This document shows positions 30,353-43,379 of a DNA stretch of 64,000 nucleotides, piece after piece; position 1 is the stretch's first letter, and every line of letters starts with the position of its first letter. The DNA is taken from contig OV277861.1 of the NCBI GenBank assembly GCA_922989275.2, forward strand, positions 11,904,040-11,968,039. The letters run 5' to 3'. A model generated the notes under the pieces. It saw only the letters and a list, made by a program, of their open reading frames with translations, ran no database searches and was not told where the DNA came from. The translations under genes were made by a program, and so were the position numbers. This DNA comes from Gari tellinella (lineage: Eukaryota > Mollusca > Bivalvia > Cardiida > Psammobiidae).

Positions 30353-31073
30353 CAGGGTGACCATAACTTTGAGACAAAAAATCCGCAGATTTCAATTTTT
30401 TTCAATCTAAGCGCGCAATTTTGAATATTTGTCTGTTTTCGTGACTCGCGCTCTTTGATTAACACTTTTCTTCATAGATACACCTTTTTTCACTCCTCTT
30501 CTTATGAAAATAACAAAGCATAATGAGTATTCACCCATTACCCCCATAAATGCGCTTTTTACGTCTTTAATTTATTCCGCATTCTGCTTTACTTTCAACC
30601 TGTTTTAAGTGGTGTTGTGGCTTCAAAACAAGAATTAGGCTATGGAGTAATGGGTTAAAGACGTAGAACATAATTCAACTTGACTATGTAATCGTATGTG
30701 AAAAATAACACTAATACACATTTTTAGAGGATCTTGTACTTTATTTCATACTCGATAATCATTGAAATCTGCCATTACAGAATCGATCTATCTATCTTTT
30801 CCTACCAGATACCACTTGACATGAGTAATCGGCATGGGGTGGGGTGGATGCTGTGCACTATTAGATAATTTTCTTTGTTTATCGACAGTGATCGCGTACT
30901 TGCAGTGGCCAACACAAAGAGATAATAACCGAGTTGTTACGATTGACATACCTGAAAATGAAATTGGCTTAAAATTGTTCCAAAATCCGCAGATTTGAAA
31001 ATCATTCCGTAGATCCGTACAAGTTGTCAAAAATCCGCAGTTTCAGGAAAAATCTGCAGATATGGTCAGCCTG
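30353..31073. mobile_element. 0.72-kb CAGGGTGACCATA...TATGGTCAGCCTG element with 6-bp target duplication
   Basis: The ends CAGGGTGACCATA and TATGGTCAGCCTG are inverted with one mismatch. CATGAG flanks both sides (30347-30352 and 31074-31079). Subterminal AATCCGCAGATTT motifs recur near both ends. A short FB-A copy is nested at 30531-30657. Confidence 0.82.
30531..30657. repeat. Internally deleted FB-A nested element
   Basis: It starts CACCCATTACCCCCATAAAT and ends GGCTATGGAGTAATGGGTTAA. The left half of the central palindrome is missing. Confidence 0.65.
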
Positions 31074-31079
31074 CATGAG

Positions 31080-31430
31080 TGGTTGACAGTACGGAAAATA
31101 GAAAGAAAATGAGACGGACAGTAGAAAAGCAGGCTCTGTACCGTACTTGAAATGTTTCAGCTTGATTGAGGAATGTTAATGGATTCAGGTCAGTGAAACC
31201 AGGGAAGGGTTGGGGAGGTTTGGAATATCTGCCAGAGGTGGAACTTGAACCCATGACCACTTCAACACCAGTACAGTCATGGAGAAAGGACAAATGGAGA
31301 AGTAACTTATACTCAAATCTGCATTTTCCCGAAAATGGTGTCGTCCCTTACCTGTATGTGCGATAACGCTTAATCGATCGATAATTCAACTGCACCGGTA
31401 CGCCGATAGCGGGCTATCGCGTTTTTATCG
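31080..31430. other. Intergenic, nothing firm recognised
   Basis: A B-box-like GGTCATGGGTTCAAGTTCC on the minus strand (about 31236-31255) hints at a decayed tRNA-derived repeat, but no head or tail can be defined. Confidence 0.3.
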
Positions 31431-31439
31431 TGTTGAATG

Positions 31440-32090
31440 GTTACCTACTGTTAGTTTAAGTTACATAAAATCCTTAATTTTGACCCGATTTTCATTATAA
31501 TGGTCTTAAAAGAAGGGTAAGATATTTATCTTTCACTTGTAAAAATAACAGATTTTATTTTTAAAATTGATCAGTTTTATGGCGAGTTAAAGAGTGGTTT
31601 CCAAATGAATTTGCCGATAAAAGGGAGCAAGCACTCGCGCATAAATATATCACGCCCCGTTACAAAACCTTTCATAAAACCCTCAATTTTCGACCGATTT
31701 TCAAAGAAATGGCCTTAAAGGAAAGCTTAGATATTTTTCTTTCAGTTGTAAAAATGCAAGTGTTTATTTTCGAAATCGACAAATTTTATGGCGAGTTAAA
31801 GAGCGATGGCCAAATGAAATAGTCGATAAACGAGAGCAGGCGATCGCGAAATATATACTACGCCCCGTTTAAAAAACTTGAAAATAATCCATAATTTTCG
31901 TCCGATATATATATATATTTTTTAAAAAAGGTCTTGATATAAAGCCGTGACACTTATCTTTCGGTTGTAAAAATACCAGGGTTTTTCTTGAAGCGAAAAA
32001 AGTAATGATGACCTACAAAGGTTGCTGGCTAATGAAATGACTAGACCAACTCGCGTAAGAAAAGAATTGCTTCCGTATAAAAACTTAAGC
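31440..32090. repeat. Three-unit ~210-bp tandem repeat
   Basis: Units start at about 31440, 31660 and 31866. They share CGATTTTC-AWAATGG, CTTTCAGTTGTAAAAAT-type, TTTTATGGCGAGTTAAAGAG and ACGCCCCGTT segments. The third unit is the most diverged. Confidence 0.7.
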
Positions 32091-32099
32091 AAACTTCTA

Positions 32100-33150
32100 A
32101 ACTTCTAAAAATGTGTTCATGCATTGTTACAATGTTCTACATGGAGGAAATATTTCCTTGGAGGCAAAAAAAAATCCATTTTGTATGTAAAGAGACATTT
32201 GAAAGGAGTGCGCGTCAAACGGCCAAAATCCAAAACGGCCAAAGTTGTAACTGTATTATTATGTCGTATGTGATCGTTATTATTATTGAAAGGAAAATTA
32301 GAATTATTAACATTTTACTTCAAAAAAATGAATTTAGGGTTAGTTTTACATCCAGACTAAAATATACATATTATCCGTCCCATTTCTATGAAAGAGGTAA
32401 CAGTTTGCATTATCTTCAGAAATTAATTGCAAACATGATAACATGAGATCTCCGTTTCTTTCTGCTTTACTTATTTCTTATATAACGGAGTAAATTATAA
32501 AGCAGCCAATGCCTAAAGCAATCTATTTTAGTAACTGCTAAACTCTTTGCCTGCTGATCGCTAGGTCTATTCATCTGTAAACTACATGTCTGCCATGTTA
32601 CACATCACAAAGGAATGTGACACATTACGTAACCGTACACAGATAGCAGGACATTTATAAGCGTCATAAAACTCTCCCAGCATGAAGTCCATGCTTCTTG
32701 AAATGCCGATTATCTATGAAGTGCATGTTAGGGAACTGGACACCAGGGGGTTGCCACTTTAATAAAAAAAGATCAATGCTACCCGTGCGTGTAACTTGAA
32801 CCTGTGTTTTTGACTTCTGTAACCGCATGATGTTTATATATTATACAAATCACAAAAAATAAAGATAATAGAATTGAATTGGAGAAAAAAAACCAACAAA
32901 AAAACCAACATCAATGCACCTGGTTTGGTTGATGACTGGATTAACCCTCTCATTACTGAATACCAGTAACATGATGACTATTGCAATTGCAAACAGTTGT
33001 AATCCAGACCAGGCTGCAAAAATGTCGGATTCATAGAGTATGTCGCTTGAAATATAGTTTACCCCTTTTTCGAATTAAGCTCTTTATGACACATTTTACC
33101 TTTTCTCCGCATGAGGATCATCAGAGAGAGAGAGACAGGGAAGCGACTTT
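32100..33150. other. Intergenic; possible retroelement 3' tail near 32700-32880
   Basis: A 111-codon frame at 32111-32446 has no recognised motif. GACACCAGGGGGTTGCCACT followed by AATAAAG and GAATTGAATTGG resembles a non-LTR element tail, but no coding part is attached. Confidence 0.35.
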
Positions 33151-33153
33151 TTA

Positions 33154-33237
33154 GTAACTCCGTCAGAGTGTAAACAGTAACCATTTCGGAAAGGGTGTGT
33201 CTTAATTAGCATGGGACTGATTTTGAAGTTGATTTTT
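33154..33237. repeat. Left outer arm of a large inverted structure
   Basis: GTAAACAGTAACCATTTCGG followed by AAAGGGTGTGTCTTAATTAG reappears, inverted and ~80-85% similar by eye, at about 43725-43806. The two arms bracket both 34-bp arrays. Confidence 0.65.
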
Positions 33238-33239
33238 GA

Positions 33240-33755
33240 GAAAATTAAGCAGACTTCAACGAAAACAGAAGAGAAACATGAAGAATATATACAAAATTTA
33301 TTTTTGCCGTGTTAATTTGTACAATAGAAGAAGGCTGCTTTAAACCAGCATTGAGAATTAAAGTCGGAGTAACCGCTGAAGTTCTATTTTAGGGGCGGGG
33401 CTTCGATCATCGCTACAAAATCGTAATACATTTCTAAAGAACTTCCAGAAGCGCGTTAAGCAGGGAAAACAGTTATAAACCTAGAAAACAATTCAATCCA
33501 TGAATGTTTTTAATAATCTGGAACCCTAGGAATTCTAGTTATATTAATTAACGATTGTTTGGAGTTTAGCTTGTAATTATATGCACGGTGTCATTGTAAA
33601 ATATATGCTCGTATGAATGGTCATAGTAATGATATTATTTATCACAAAAAACGGATTATTTAAAAGAATTAAAAAAGATCAAGGGAATATTTCTTTTTTT
33701 TCTATATAAAAGTGTTTATTTGATGTGTTTTTTTCGCTCTGGGAGTCAAAAATTA
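33240..33755. other. Sequence between the outer arm and array A, nothing recognised
   Basis: AT-rich, with no gene or repeat family recognised. Any similarity to 43380-43720 is limited to tiny patches such as AAGTCGGAG. Confidence 0.35.
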
Positions 33756-33758
33756 GCT

Positions 33759-35730
33759 GGTCTGAAGTGGTTACTGTCTATGTGTGGCCATGGGTCTGAG
33801 GTGGTTACTGTCTGTTTGTTGCCATGGGTCTGAAGTGGTTACTGTCTATCAGTGGCCATGGGTCTGAAGTGGTTACTGTCTGTTTGTGGCCATGGGTCTG
33901 AAGTGGTTACTGTCTATGTGAGGCCAGTGGTCTGAAGTGGTTACTGTCTATGTGAGGCCATGGGTCTGAAGTGGCTACTGTCTATGTGTGGCCAGTGGTC
34001 TGAAGTGGTTACTGTCTATGTGTGACCATGGGTCTGAAGTGGTTACTGTCTATTTGTGGACATGGGTCTGAGGTGGTTACTGTCTATGTGTGACCATGGG
34101 TCTGAAGTGGTAACTGTCTACGTGTGACCAGGGGTCTGAAGTGGTTACTGTCTATGTGTGGCCAGGGGTCTGAAGTGGTTGCTGTTTACGTGTGGCCATG
34201 GGTCTGAAGTGGTTACTGTCGCTTTGTGGCCATGGGTCTGAAGTGGTTACTGTCTGTTTGTTGCCATGGGTCTGAAGTGGTTACTGCCTCTTTGTGGCCA
34301 GTGGTCTGAAGTGGTTACTGTCTATCAGTGGCCAGTGGTCTGCGGTGGTTACTGTCTATGTGTGACCAGTGGTCTGAGGTGGTTACTGTCTATGTATGAC
34401 CAGTGGTCTGAGGTGGTTACTGTCTATGTGTGACCAGTGGTCTAATGTGGTTACTGTCTATGTGTGACCAGTGGTCTGAAGTGGTTATTGTCTATGTGTG
34501 GCCAGGGGTCTGAAGTGGTTGCTGTCTACGTGTGGCCATGGGTTTGAAGTGATTACTGTGTATCAGTGACCAGTGGTCTGAAGTGGTTACTGTCTATCAG
34601 TGGCCAGTGGTCTGAGGTGGTTACTGTCTATGTGTCGCCAGTGGTCTGAAGTGGTTACTGTCTATGTGTGACCAGGGGTCTGAAGTGGTTACTGTCTATG
34701 TGTGACCAGGGGTCTGAAGTGGTTACTGTCTATGTGTGACCAGTGGTCTGATGTGGTTACTGTCTATCAGTGACCAGGGGTCTGAGGTGGTTACTGTCTA
34801 TGTGTGGCCAGTGGTCTGAGGTGGTTACTGTCTATGTGTGGCCAGGGGTATGAGGTGGTTACTGTCTATGTGTGACCAGTGGTCTGAGGTGGTTACTGTC
34901 TATCAGTGGCCAGTGGTCTGAGGTTGTTACTGTATATGTGTGACCAGTGGTCTGAATGTGGTTACTGTCTATCAGTGACCAGTGCTCTGAGGTGGTTACT
35001 GTCCACGTGTGGCCAGGGGTCTGAAGTGGTTACTGTCTATGTGTGACCAGTAATCTGAAGTGGTTACTGTCTATCAGTGGCCAGTGGTCTGAGGTAGTTA
35101 CTGTCTACGTGTGACCAGTGGTCTGAAGTGGTTACTGTCTATGTGTGACCAGTGGTCTGAGGTGGTGACCAGTGGTCTGAAGTGGTTACTGTCTATGTGT
35201 GGCCAGTGGTATGAAGTGGTTACTGTCTACGTGTGGCCAGGGGTCTGAAGTGGTCACTGTCTATGTGTGGCGATGGGTCTGAAGTGGTTAATGTCTATGT
35301 GTGACCAGTGGCCTGAGGTGGTTACTGTCTATATGTTGCCATGAGACTGGAGGGGTTACCGTCTATTTGTGGCCATTAGACTTGAGCGGTTACTGTCTTT
35401 TTCTGTTCTTAAAACTAGAGTGATAACTGACCACTTGTGATCATGAGACTGGTGTTGTTACTGTCTGTTTGAGACTGGAATGGCTACTTTCTGTGTGAGA
35501 TGTTTCGACTTCAGTAGTAACTTTCTCTTTGTGATCATGTCGAGCCTTTACTGTCTATGTGTGGCCATGAGACTGGAGTGGTTACTGTCGTTTTATGATC
35601 ATGGGATTCTAGTGGTTACTGTCTGTTTATGGTCATGCTACTTCAGTGGTAACTGTATTGTTGAGGTCCTGAGACTCTAGAGTTTACTGTCTGTTTGTTT
35701 TTGACAATGAGACTGAAGTCGTTACTATAA
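33759..35730 (+). repeat. 34-bp minisatellite array A (about 48 regular units plus a decayed edge)
   Basis: The unit is GTCTGAAGTGGTTACTGTCT followed by ATGTGTGGCCAGTG. The spacing is exactly 34 where checked (33964 to 33998). Variants alternate GTGTGGCC, GTGTGACC and ATCAGTGGCC. Units decay after about 35340 and end near 35730. There are no spacers between units, so it is not a CRISPR array. Confidence 0.92.
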
Positions 35731-35739
35731 ATATCCATT

Positions 35740-35960
35740 GATATTGCAGATAGAATAACAGTTAAGTTATGAACAGATATCTTAGATCTCTTATTGACAA
35801 TGATACCAAAATTATATGTATACTCCTAAGTCTAGGTGGACGCAGATCTAAAGACCAAGTCAGGACTGTTTGTCTTCTTACGACATGATGTCGTCTCTGG
35901 TTCACTATGTAGTGCATCTACCGACGAAGGAACAGGCAAACGCCCCTATATTTGGTATCA
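35740..35960. other. Junction between array A and the dimeric satellite
   Basis: No gene is recognised. The sequence runs into the satellite without a clear boundary. Confidence 0.35.
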
Positions 35961-38820
35961 AACTGTAGGTTAGGCACTAAGTTATACACTCAAATCAGAC
36001 AACAATGTAGATACGCTTTAAAAAGTTGCAAACTTATTGAGTCATAGTGTCTTAATCTCTTACATTCTTAAGGACAAAAGGGGTGATGTATAGGTTTGTA
36101 AGTCCATTCATTATACAAATTTACAAGGTTCCTAGAGACGGACATACAGGGACATACCCTATATATTTACTATAAAACTATAGCTAGGATACTTAGCTAA
36201 ACACCATGCAAGAAAACAGTGTAAACCTCGCTTATAAACGTCACACTTAATAGAGTCAGGGGGTCTAAATCTTTTATAATTCAAGGTCCAAACAGGATGT
36301 TATATGTGTTTGAAGGCTCGTTCAAAAAGACGGACAGCCATACGTCACATATAGTTGATACCAAACTGTAGCTAAGACGGGTTTCTATACCATCATGTAC
36401 ACATACAGTGTATACCTCGCTCAAATTATATACAGAACACATTTATTGTATCAAACAGCAACAGTTTGATTAAATAATCGGCTCTAAATTATTATCAAGG
36501 ACGCGTGCAGAAACACCCTATCTATTTAGCATTAAACTATAGCTAAGACACTTAGCTATACACCCATGCAAGATAACAGGGTATACATTGCTCAATAATG
36601 TCACAGTGAGCACTTAAATAGAGACAGCGGGTCTTAATACCTTATAGTTCAAAGTTTAAACTGCGTGTTACATCTGTGCGTGTTTGAAGACTCGTAGAGA
36701 CAGACAGACACCTGTACAACACATATCTTGGATATCAAATGGTAGCTAAGACATTTACCTATACCATAATGTTTAAATACAGTGTATACCATGGTCAAAT
36801 TTTATACAGAACACATTTATTGCATTAACTCTTTCCTCCCTGAAACTTTAAATGGACAATGCCAGTTTCAATTTTAGTCTAGTCCATTTCTGGCTTTTAA
36901 GGGTTGTTTTTGTCCATTTTTGGCCTTATGACAAACAGTGAAGACCCTGATCAGAGGGCTCCAAAAGGAGCCATCTGATCTGGGTCTTCACTGTTTGCAC
37001 AGGACAAGTGTTCTATTCACATGTAAACTGTTTGAAAAGGACGCCTATATGCGGGACTAGGGTGCAAAGGGTTAATATGGCAATTTTGTTTTAATGAAAA
37101 ACTAGATCCCATTCACTATCCAAGGCTCGTTAAGACAAACGCACAGGCGCACACCATATAAACATGTATTTGGTATAAAACTATAGCTAAGATATACATA
37201 CACCCATGTAAGAAACCAATGTAGACCTGGTTAAAAATCGTCACAGTGATCACTTGATAGAGACAGGGGGTCTAAATCTCTTATAATTAAAAGTCCAACC
37301 TCGGTGAAATATACATGTATGTTCAAAGCCTCGTACAGACAGACGGACAGCTGTCTACCACATATATTTGGTATAAAACCGTAGCCAAGACATGTATCTA
37401 TATCATCATGTATAAACACAGTGTAGAACGTGCTCAAATTATATACAAAACACGTTTAATGTATCAAATATAGCAATATTTTTTATGAAAAAACAGGCAC
37501 CGATTCAATACACAAGATTCGTGCAGACAGACAGACAGACGCACAGCCTATATATTTGGTATGAAACTACAGCTATGACAATTAGCTATACACCCATGCA
37601 AACAAACAGTGAAGACCGCGCCCAATAACGTCACAGTGAGCACTTCATGGAGAACTGGGGTTAAAGCTCTTATAATTCAAAGTCCAAACAGGGTGTTATA
37701 TGTGTTTGAAGGCTCGTTCAGAAAGACGGACATCCATATGTCACATGTATTTGATACAAAACTGTAGCTAAGACGAGTTTCTATACCATCATGTATAAAT
37801 ATAGTGTAGACCCCGCTCTAATTCCATACAGAACACGTTTTTTGTATCAAATAAAGTAATATTTTGATCAAAATAGACTCTTACTCACACACCAAGACTC
37901 CTGCAGACAGACAGACAGACAGAGACACACACACCCTATATGTTTGGCATCAAACTATAGCTAAGACACTTAGCTATACACCCATGTAAGAAAACAGTGT
38001 AGACCTTGCTCAAAAACTTCATAAGAGACAGGGGTCTAAATCTCTCATAATTCAAAGTCCAAACAAGGTGTGTTTGAAGGCCCGTGCAGACAGACGCACA
38101 GCCGTACGCCACACATCTTTGATACCAAACTGTAGCTAAGACTATTTCTATGCCATCATGTATAAAATTTAATATAGTGTAGATTCCGCTCAAATTCTAT
38201 ACAGAACACGTTTATTGCATCAAATATAGCAATATTTTGATGAAAAATTAGACTCTAACTCACTATCCAAGACTCGTGCACACAGACAGACAGACAGGCA
38301 GACACACACCCTATATATGTGACGTGAAACTACAGCAATGACATTTAGCTATACACCCATGCAAGAAACAGTGAAGACCTCGCTCAAAATCGTCACAGTG
38401 AACACTTATTAGAGACAAGGGGTCTAAATCTCTTATAATTGAAAGTCCAAACAGGGTGTTATATATGTTTGAAGGCTTGTGCAGACAGACGGATGGCTGT
38501 CTACCGAATATATTTGATATCAAACAGTAGCCAAGACATCGCTCAAAAACGCCACAGTGAGCACTCAATAGAGACAACAAAACACTTATACTGCATCAAA
38601 TATACCAATATTTTGATGAAAAATAGACTCTTGCTCACTATTCAAGGCTCGTGCAGTCAGTCAGACAGACAGACAGACAGACATCCTATACATGTATATT
38701 TGGTTTAAAACTATAGCTAAGACACTAAACTATATACATTGTAAGAAAACAGTGCACGCCTTGCTCGATACCGTCACAATAGGTATACTTAGTAGAGACA
38801 GGGGTATAAATCTGTTATAC
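35960..38820. repeat. ~380-bp dimeric satellite, about seven dimers
   Basis: Two related half-units of ~185-195 bp alternate. Half A begins ACTATAGCTAAGACACTTAG with ACACCCATGCAAGAAAACAG. Half B begins ACTGTAGCTAAGAC with ATACCATCATGTATAAA and GAACACGTTTATTGCATC. A-type starts lie near 36172, 36530, 37174, 37560, 37955, 38325 and 38708. CAGACAGACAGA stretches sit at the same point in each unit. The minus-strand open frames at 37231-38580 are satellite translations. Confidence 0.85.
36825..37075. repeat. FB-C MITE inserted in the satellite
   Basis: TTAA at both ends. The satellite reads ...TTTATTGCA before and TATGGCAATTTTG after, where uninterrupted units have TTTATTGCATCAAATATAGC. The insertion therefore postdates the array. 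Confidence 0.85.
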
Positions 38821-39150
38821 AGAGAGAGAAATTGTTTATTACATGTATAGTGACATGTGGTATTTACATAACAAAATACAAATTATCAACCGTTAACACA
38901 TACAATCACCCGGCCCCATGGGCCTATACGTCACCTTAATAATATAAACAAAAGCAAATTACAGTAACGTTTCAAAGTGTTAATTACATATAGTATGAAA
39001 CATTGATTAGTTTTTATGATTCAATCTTGCAACAATTTAAACTGGGTGTTCAATGTGCATGTACGTTTGAAGGTTCGTACAGACAGACGGACAGCTATCT
39101 GCTTTTACGTTTATTGCATCAAATACATTTGATGAAAATTAGAATATAAA
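38821..39150. other. Possible retroelement 3' end (minus strand) and satellite remnants
   Basis: AAATTGTTTATTACATGTAT and CACCCGGCCCCATGGGCC resemble the reversed 3' end of a retroelement. Satellite-like CAGACAGACGGACAGC reappears near 39081-39100. Confidence 0.35.
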
Positions 39151-40235
39151 TAATTCCTGCTTTACTGTCAGTTTTTTAGCTCACCTGGCACGTAGTGCCA
39201 AGGTGAGCTATTTTGATCGTCCTCTGTCCGTCGTCGTTCGTTCGTCCGTCCGTCCGTTTGTTCGTCCGTCCTTCGTCGTCAACAATTTCCTCCGAAACTA
39301 CTGGATAGATTTTTACCAAACTTGGCCTGAATGATCCTTATATGATCCTCTTTCAAACTTGTTCAAACATTTCCGGTCCCTTGCATATCTAGGTCACAGG
39401 AGTTAAAAATAGATTTTTTCAATGAAAACTTAAAAAATCTTCTTCTCTGAAACCACAGTACCCGGAGCTTAGATATTGACACAAAGCATCGTCTTCAGGT
39501 CCTCTATCAAGATTGTTCAAATTATGTCCCTGGGATCAAAAATGACCCCGCCCCGGGGGTAATAAATTTACATAGATTTATATAGTGAAATCTTCAAACA
39601 TCTTTATCTCTTAAAGTAATACGGCCAGAGCTTTAATATTTGGCATGACGACTCTTCTAGAAGCCCTTAACCAATATTGTAAATATGGTTCTGGTCAGTT
39701 GCATATCTAGGTCACAGGAGCTCTTAAAAAATCTTCTTGTCTGAAACCACAGTACCCTGAGCTTACATTTTTGGCACAAAGCATCATCTTTAAGTCCTCT
39801 ATTAAGATTGTTCAAATTATGCCCCTGGGGTTAAAACAGCCAAGGCCCTAGGGGTCGCAGTTTTACATAGTTATGTAGTGAAATATTATTCTCTGAAACT
39901 ACTATGGCAAGAACTTTGATATTTAGCATAGTGACACTTTTAGATGTTCTTGTTACTGAGATGGTTCGGGTATGTTGCATATCTGGGTCATATTAGCTAA
40001 AAATAGATTTTTTCAATGAAGTCTTCCTGTCTGAAACCATCCATGTACAAAATATTTTTTCAAGTTCATCAGCAAGCTTTTTGGAATTATGTCTCTGGGG
40101 TGAAAATTGATCCCACCACAGGGGTCACGTGACCCTTGTGTTGGTATTCCAGGTGAGCGATATTTAGGCCCGCATGGACCTCTTGTTTTAAGTAACTAGC
40201 TGTATTGAAAACTGAAAACAAGCTACATGTATACG
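39151..40235. repeat. FB-A fragment split by a ~1-kb repeat
   Basis: CCTGCTTTACTGTCAG at 39151-39168 and TTTTAAGTAACTAGCTG with GAAAACAAGCTACATG at 40187-40235 together match the right half of FB-A. The intervening repeat therefore inserted into it. Confidence 0.6.
39169..40187. repeat. ~1-kb TAGCTCACCTGGCA repeat
   Basis: It begins with the hairpin TAGCTCACCTGGCAC / GTGCCAAGGTGAGCTA and a CGTCCGT-rich stretch. Two to three diverged internal units follow (CTGAAACCACAGTACCC, TTGCATATCTAGGTCACAGG). It ends CCAGGTGAGCGATATTTAGG and CCCGCATGGACCTCTTG. I know this type as an abundant dispersed repeat in marine invertebrates. It has no coding capacity. Confidence 0.7.
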
Positions 40236-40309
40236 TGAATGTCTAAAGAATACGGACAAACAGTGCAGTGTACCACACTGTGTCTCATCAGGATCTACAT
40301 TTCTTGACA

Positions 40310-43300
40310 AATAGACAGTAACCACTTCAGACCACTGGTCACAAATAGACAGTAACCACCTCAGACCACTGGCCACTGATAAAAAGTAACCACTTCAGAC
40401 CACTGGTCACTGATAGACAGTAACCACCTCAGACCACTGGTCACACGTAGACAGGAACCACCTCAGACCACTGGTCACACGTAGACAGTAACCACTTCAG
40501 ACCACTGGCCACTGATAGACAGTAACCACCTCAGACCACTGGTCACACATAGACAGTAACCACCTCAGACCACTGGCCACTGATAGACAGTAACCACTTC
40601 AGACCACTGGTCACACATAGACAGTAACCACTTCAGACCACTGGCCACTGATAAACAGTAACCACCTCAGACCACTGGCCACTGATAGACAGTAACCACT
40701 TCAGACCACTGGCCACTGATAGACAGTAACCACTTCAGACCACTGGTCACACATAGACAGTACCCACCTCAGACAACTGGCCACACATAGACAGTAACCA
40801 CTTCAGACCCCTGGCCACACGTAGACAGTAACCACTTCAGGCCACTGGCCACTGATAGACAGTAACCACTTCAGACCACTGGTCACACATAGACAGTAAC
40901 CACTTCAGACCCCTGGTCACTGATAGATAGTAACCACATTAGACCACTGGTCACACATAGACAGTAACCACCTCAGATCCCTGGCCACACATAGACAGTA
41001 ACCACTTCAGACCACTGGTCACACATAGACAGTAACCACCTCAGACAACTGGCCACACATAGACAGTAACCACTTCAGACCCCTGGCCACACGTAGACAG
41101 TAACCACTTCAGGTCACTGTCCACTGATAGACAGTAACCACTTCAGACCACTGGTCACACATAGACAGTAACCACTTCAGACCACTGGTCACTAACAGGC
41201 AGTAACCACCTCAGACCACTGGTCACACATAGACAGTAACCACCTCAGATCCCTGGCCACACATAGACAGTAACCACCTCAGACCACTGGTCACACATAG
41301 ACAGTAACCACCTCAGACCACTGGTAACACATAGACAGTAACCACTTTAGACCACTGGTCACAAATAGACAGTAACCACTTCAGACCACTGGTCACAAAT
41401 AGACAGTAACCACCTCAGACCACTGGCCACTGATAAAAAGTAACCACTTCAGACCACTGGTCACACGTAGACAGGAACCACCTCAGACCACTGGTCACAC
41501 GTAGACAGTAACCACTTCAGACCACTGGCCACTGATAGACAGTAACCACCTCAGACCACTGGTCACACATAGACAGTAACCACCTCAGACCACTGGCCAC
41601 TGATAGACAGTAACCACTTCAGACCACTGGTCACACATAGACAGTAACCACTTCAGACCACTGGCCACTGATAAACAGTAACCACCTCAGACCACTGGCC
41701 ACTGATAGACAGTAACCACTTCAGACCACTGGTTACACATAGACAGTAACCACTTCAGACCACTGGTCATACATAGACAGTAACCACCTCAGACAACTGG
41801 CCACACATAGACAGTAACCACTTCAGACCCCTGGCCACACGTAGACAGTAACCACTTCAGGCCACTGGCAACTGATAGACAGTAACCACTTCAGACCACT
41901 GGTCACACATAGACAGTAACCACTTTAGACCCCTGGTCACTGATAGATAGTAACCACATTAGACCACTGGTCACACATAGACAGTAACCACCTCAGACTA
42001 CTGGTCACACATAGACAGTAACCACCTCAGACCACTGGTCACACATAGACAGTAACCACTTCAGACCACTGGTCACACATAGACAGTAACCACTTCAGAC
42101 CCATGGTCACACATAGACAGTAACCACTTTAGACCACTGGTCACACATAGACAGTAACCACTTCAGACCACTGGTCACACGTAGACAGTAACAACTTCAG
42201 ACCACTGGCCACTGATAGACAGTAACCACTTCAGACCACTGGCCACACATAGACAGTAACCACCTCAGACCACTGGCCACTGATAGACAGTAACCACTTC
42301 AGACCACTGGTCCGATATAGACAGTAACCATCTCAGACCACTGGTCACACATAGACAGTAACAACTTCAGACCACTGGCCACTGATAGACAGTAACCACC
42401 TCAGACCACTGGCCACTGATAGACAGTAACCACCTCAGACCACTTGCCACTGATAGACAGTAACCACCTCAGACCACTGGTCACACATAGACAGTAACCG
42501 CTTCAGACCACTGGTCACACATAGACAGTAACCACCTCAGACCACTGGTCACACATAGACAGTAACCACTTCAGACCACTGGCCACACGTGCACAGTAAC
42601 CACCCCAGACCACTGGCCACTGATAGACAGTAACCACCTCAGACCAACTGGCCACACGTAGACAGTAACCACTTCAGACCACGGGTCACTGATAGACAGT
42701 TACCACCTCAGACAACTGGTCACTGAAAGACAGTAACTACCTCAGACCACTGGTCACTGATAGACAGTAACCACTTCAGACCACTGGCCACACATAGACA
42801 GTAACCACCTCAGACCACTGGTCACACATAGACAGTAACCACTTCAGACCACTGGTCACACATAGACAGTAACCAACTCAGACCACTGGTCACACATAGA
42901 CAGTTACCACCTCAGACCACTGGTTACACATAGACAGTAACCACCTCAGACCACTGGCCACTGATAGACAGTAACCACCTCAGACCCCTGGCCACACATA
43001 AACAGTAACCACCTCAGACCACTGGCCACTGATAGACAGTAACCACCTCAGACCACTGGTCACACATAGACAGTAACCACTTCAGACCACTGGTCACACA
43101 TAGACAGTAACCACCTCAGACCACTGGCCACTGATAGACAGTAACCACTTCAGACCACTGGCCACACATAGACAGTAGCCACTTTAGACCCCTGGCCACA
43201 GTAGACAGCAACCACTTCAGACCCCTGGCCACACATAGACAGTACTTAACCACTTCAGACCCCTGGTCACACGTAGACAGTAACCACTTCAGACCCCTGG

Positions 43301-43365
43301 CCACACATAGACAGTAACCACTTCAGACCCCTGGCCACACGTAAACAGTAACCACTCCAGTCTCA
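40310..43365 (-). repeat. 34-bp minisatellite array B, inverted relative to array A (about 90 units)
   Basis: The unit read on + is CAGTAACCACTTCAGACCAC followed by TGGTCACACATAGA, the complement of the array A unit. The block 40441-40960 recurs at 41461-41980 with an offset of exactly 1020 bp (30 units), including shared rare variants such as ACAGGAACCACC and GATAGATAG. That shows a recent segmental duplication inside the array. Confidence 0.92.
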
Positions 43366-43379
43366 TGGCTATTGTTTAA

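Noticed and set aside
37231..38580. Three related minus-strand open frames of 68-89 codons
   Set aside because: They are the same frame of the ~380-bp satellite repeated. The similarity comes from the DNA repeat, not from a gene family.
33759..43365. CRISPR-like regular repeats
   Set aside because: Units of 34 bp are directly adjacent with no variable spacers, and the context is eukaryotic. This is a minisatellite.
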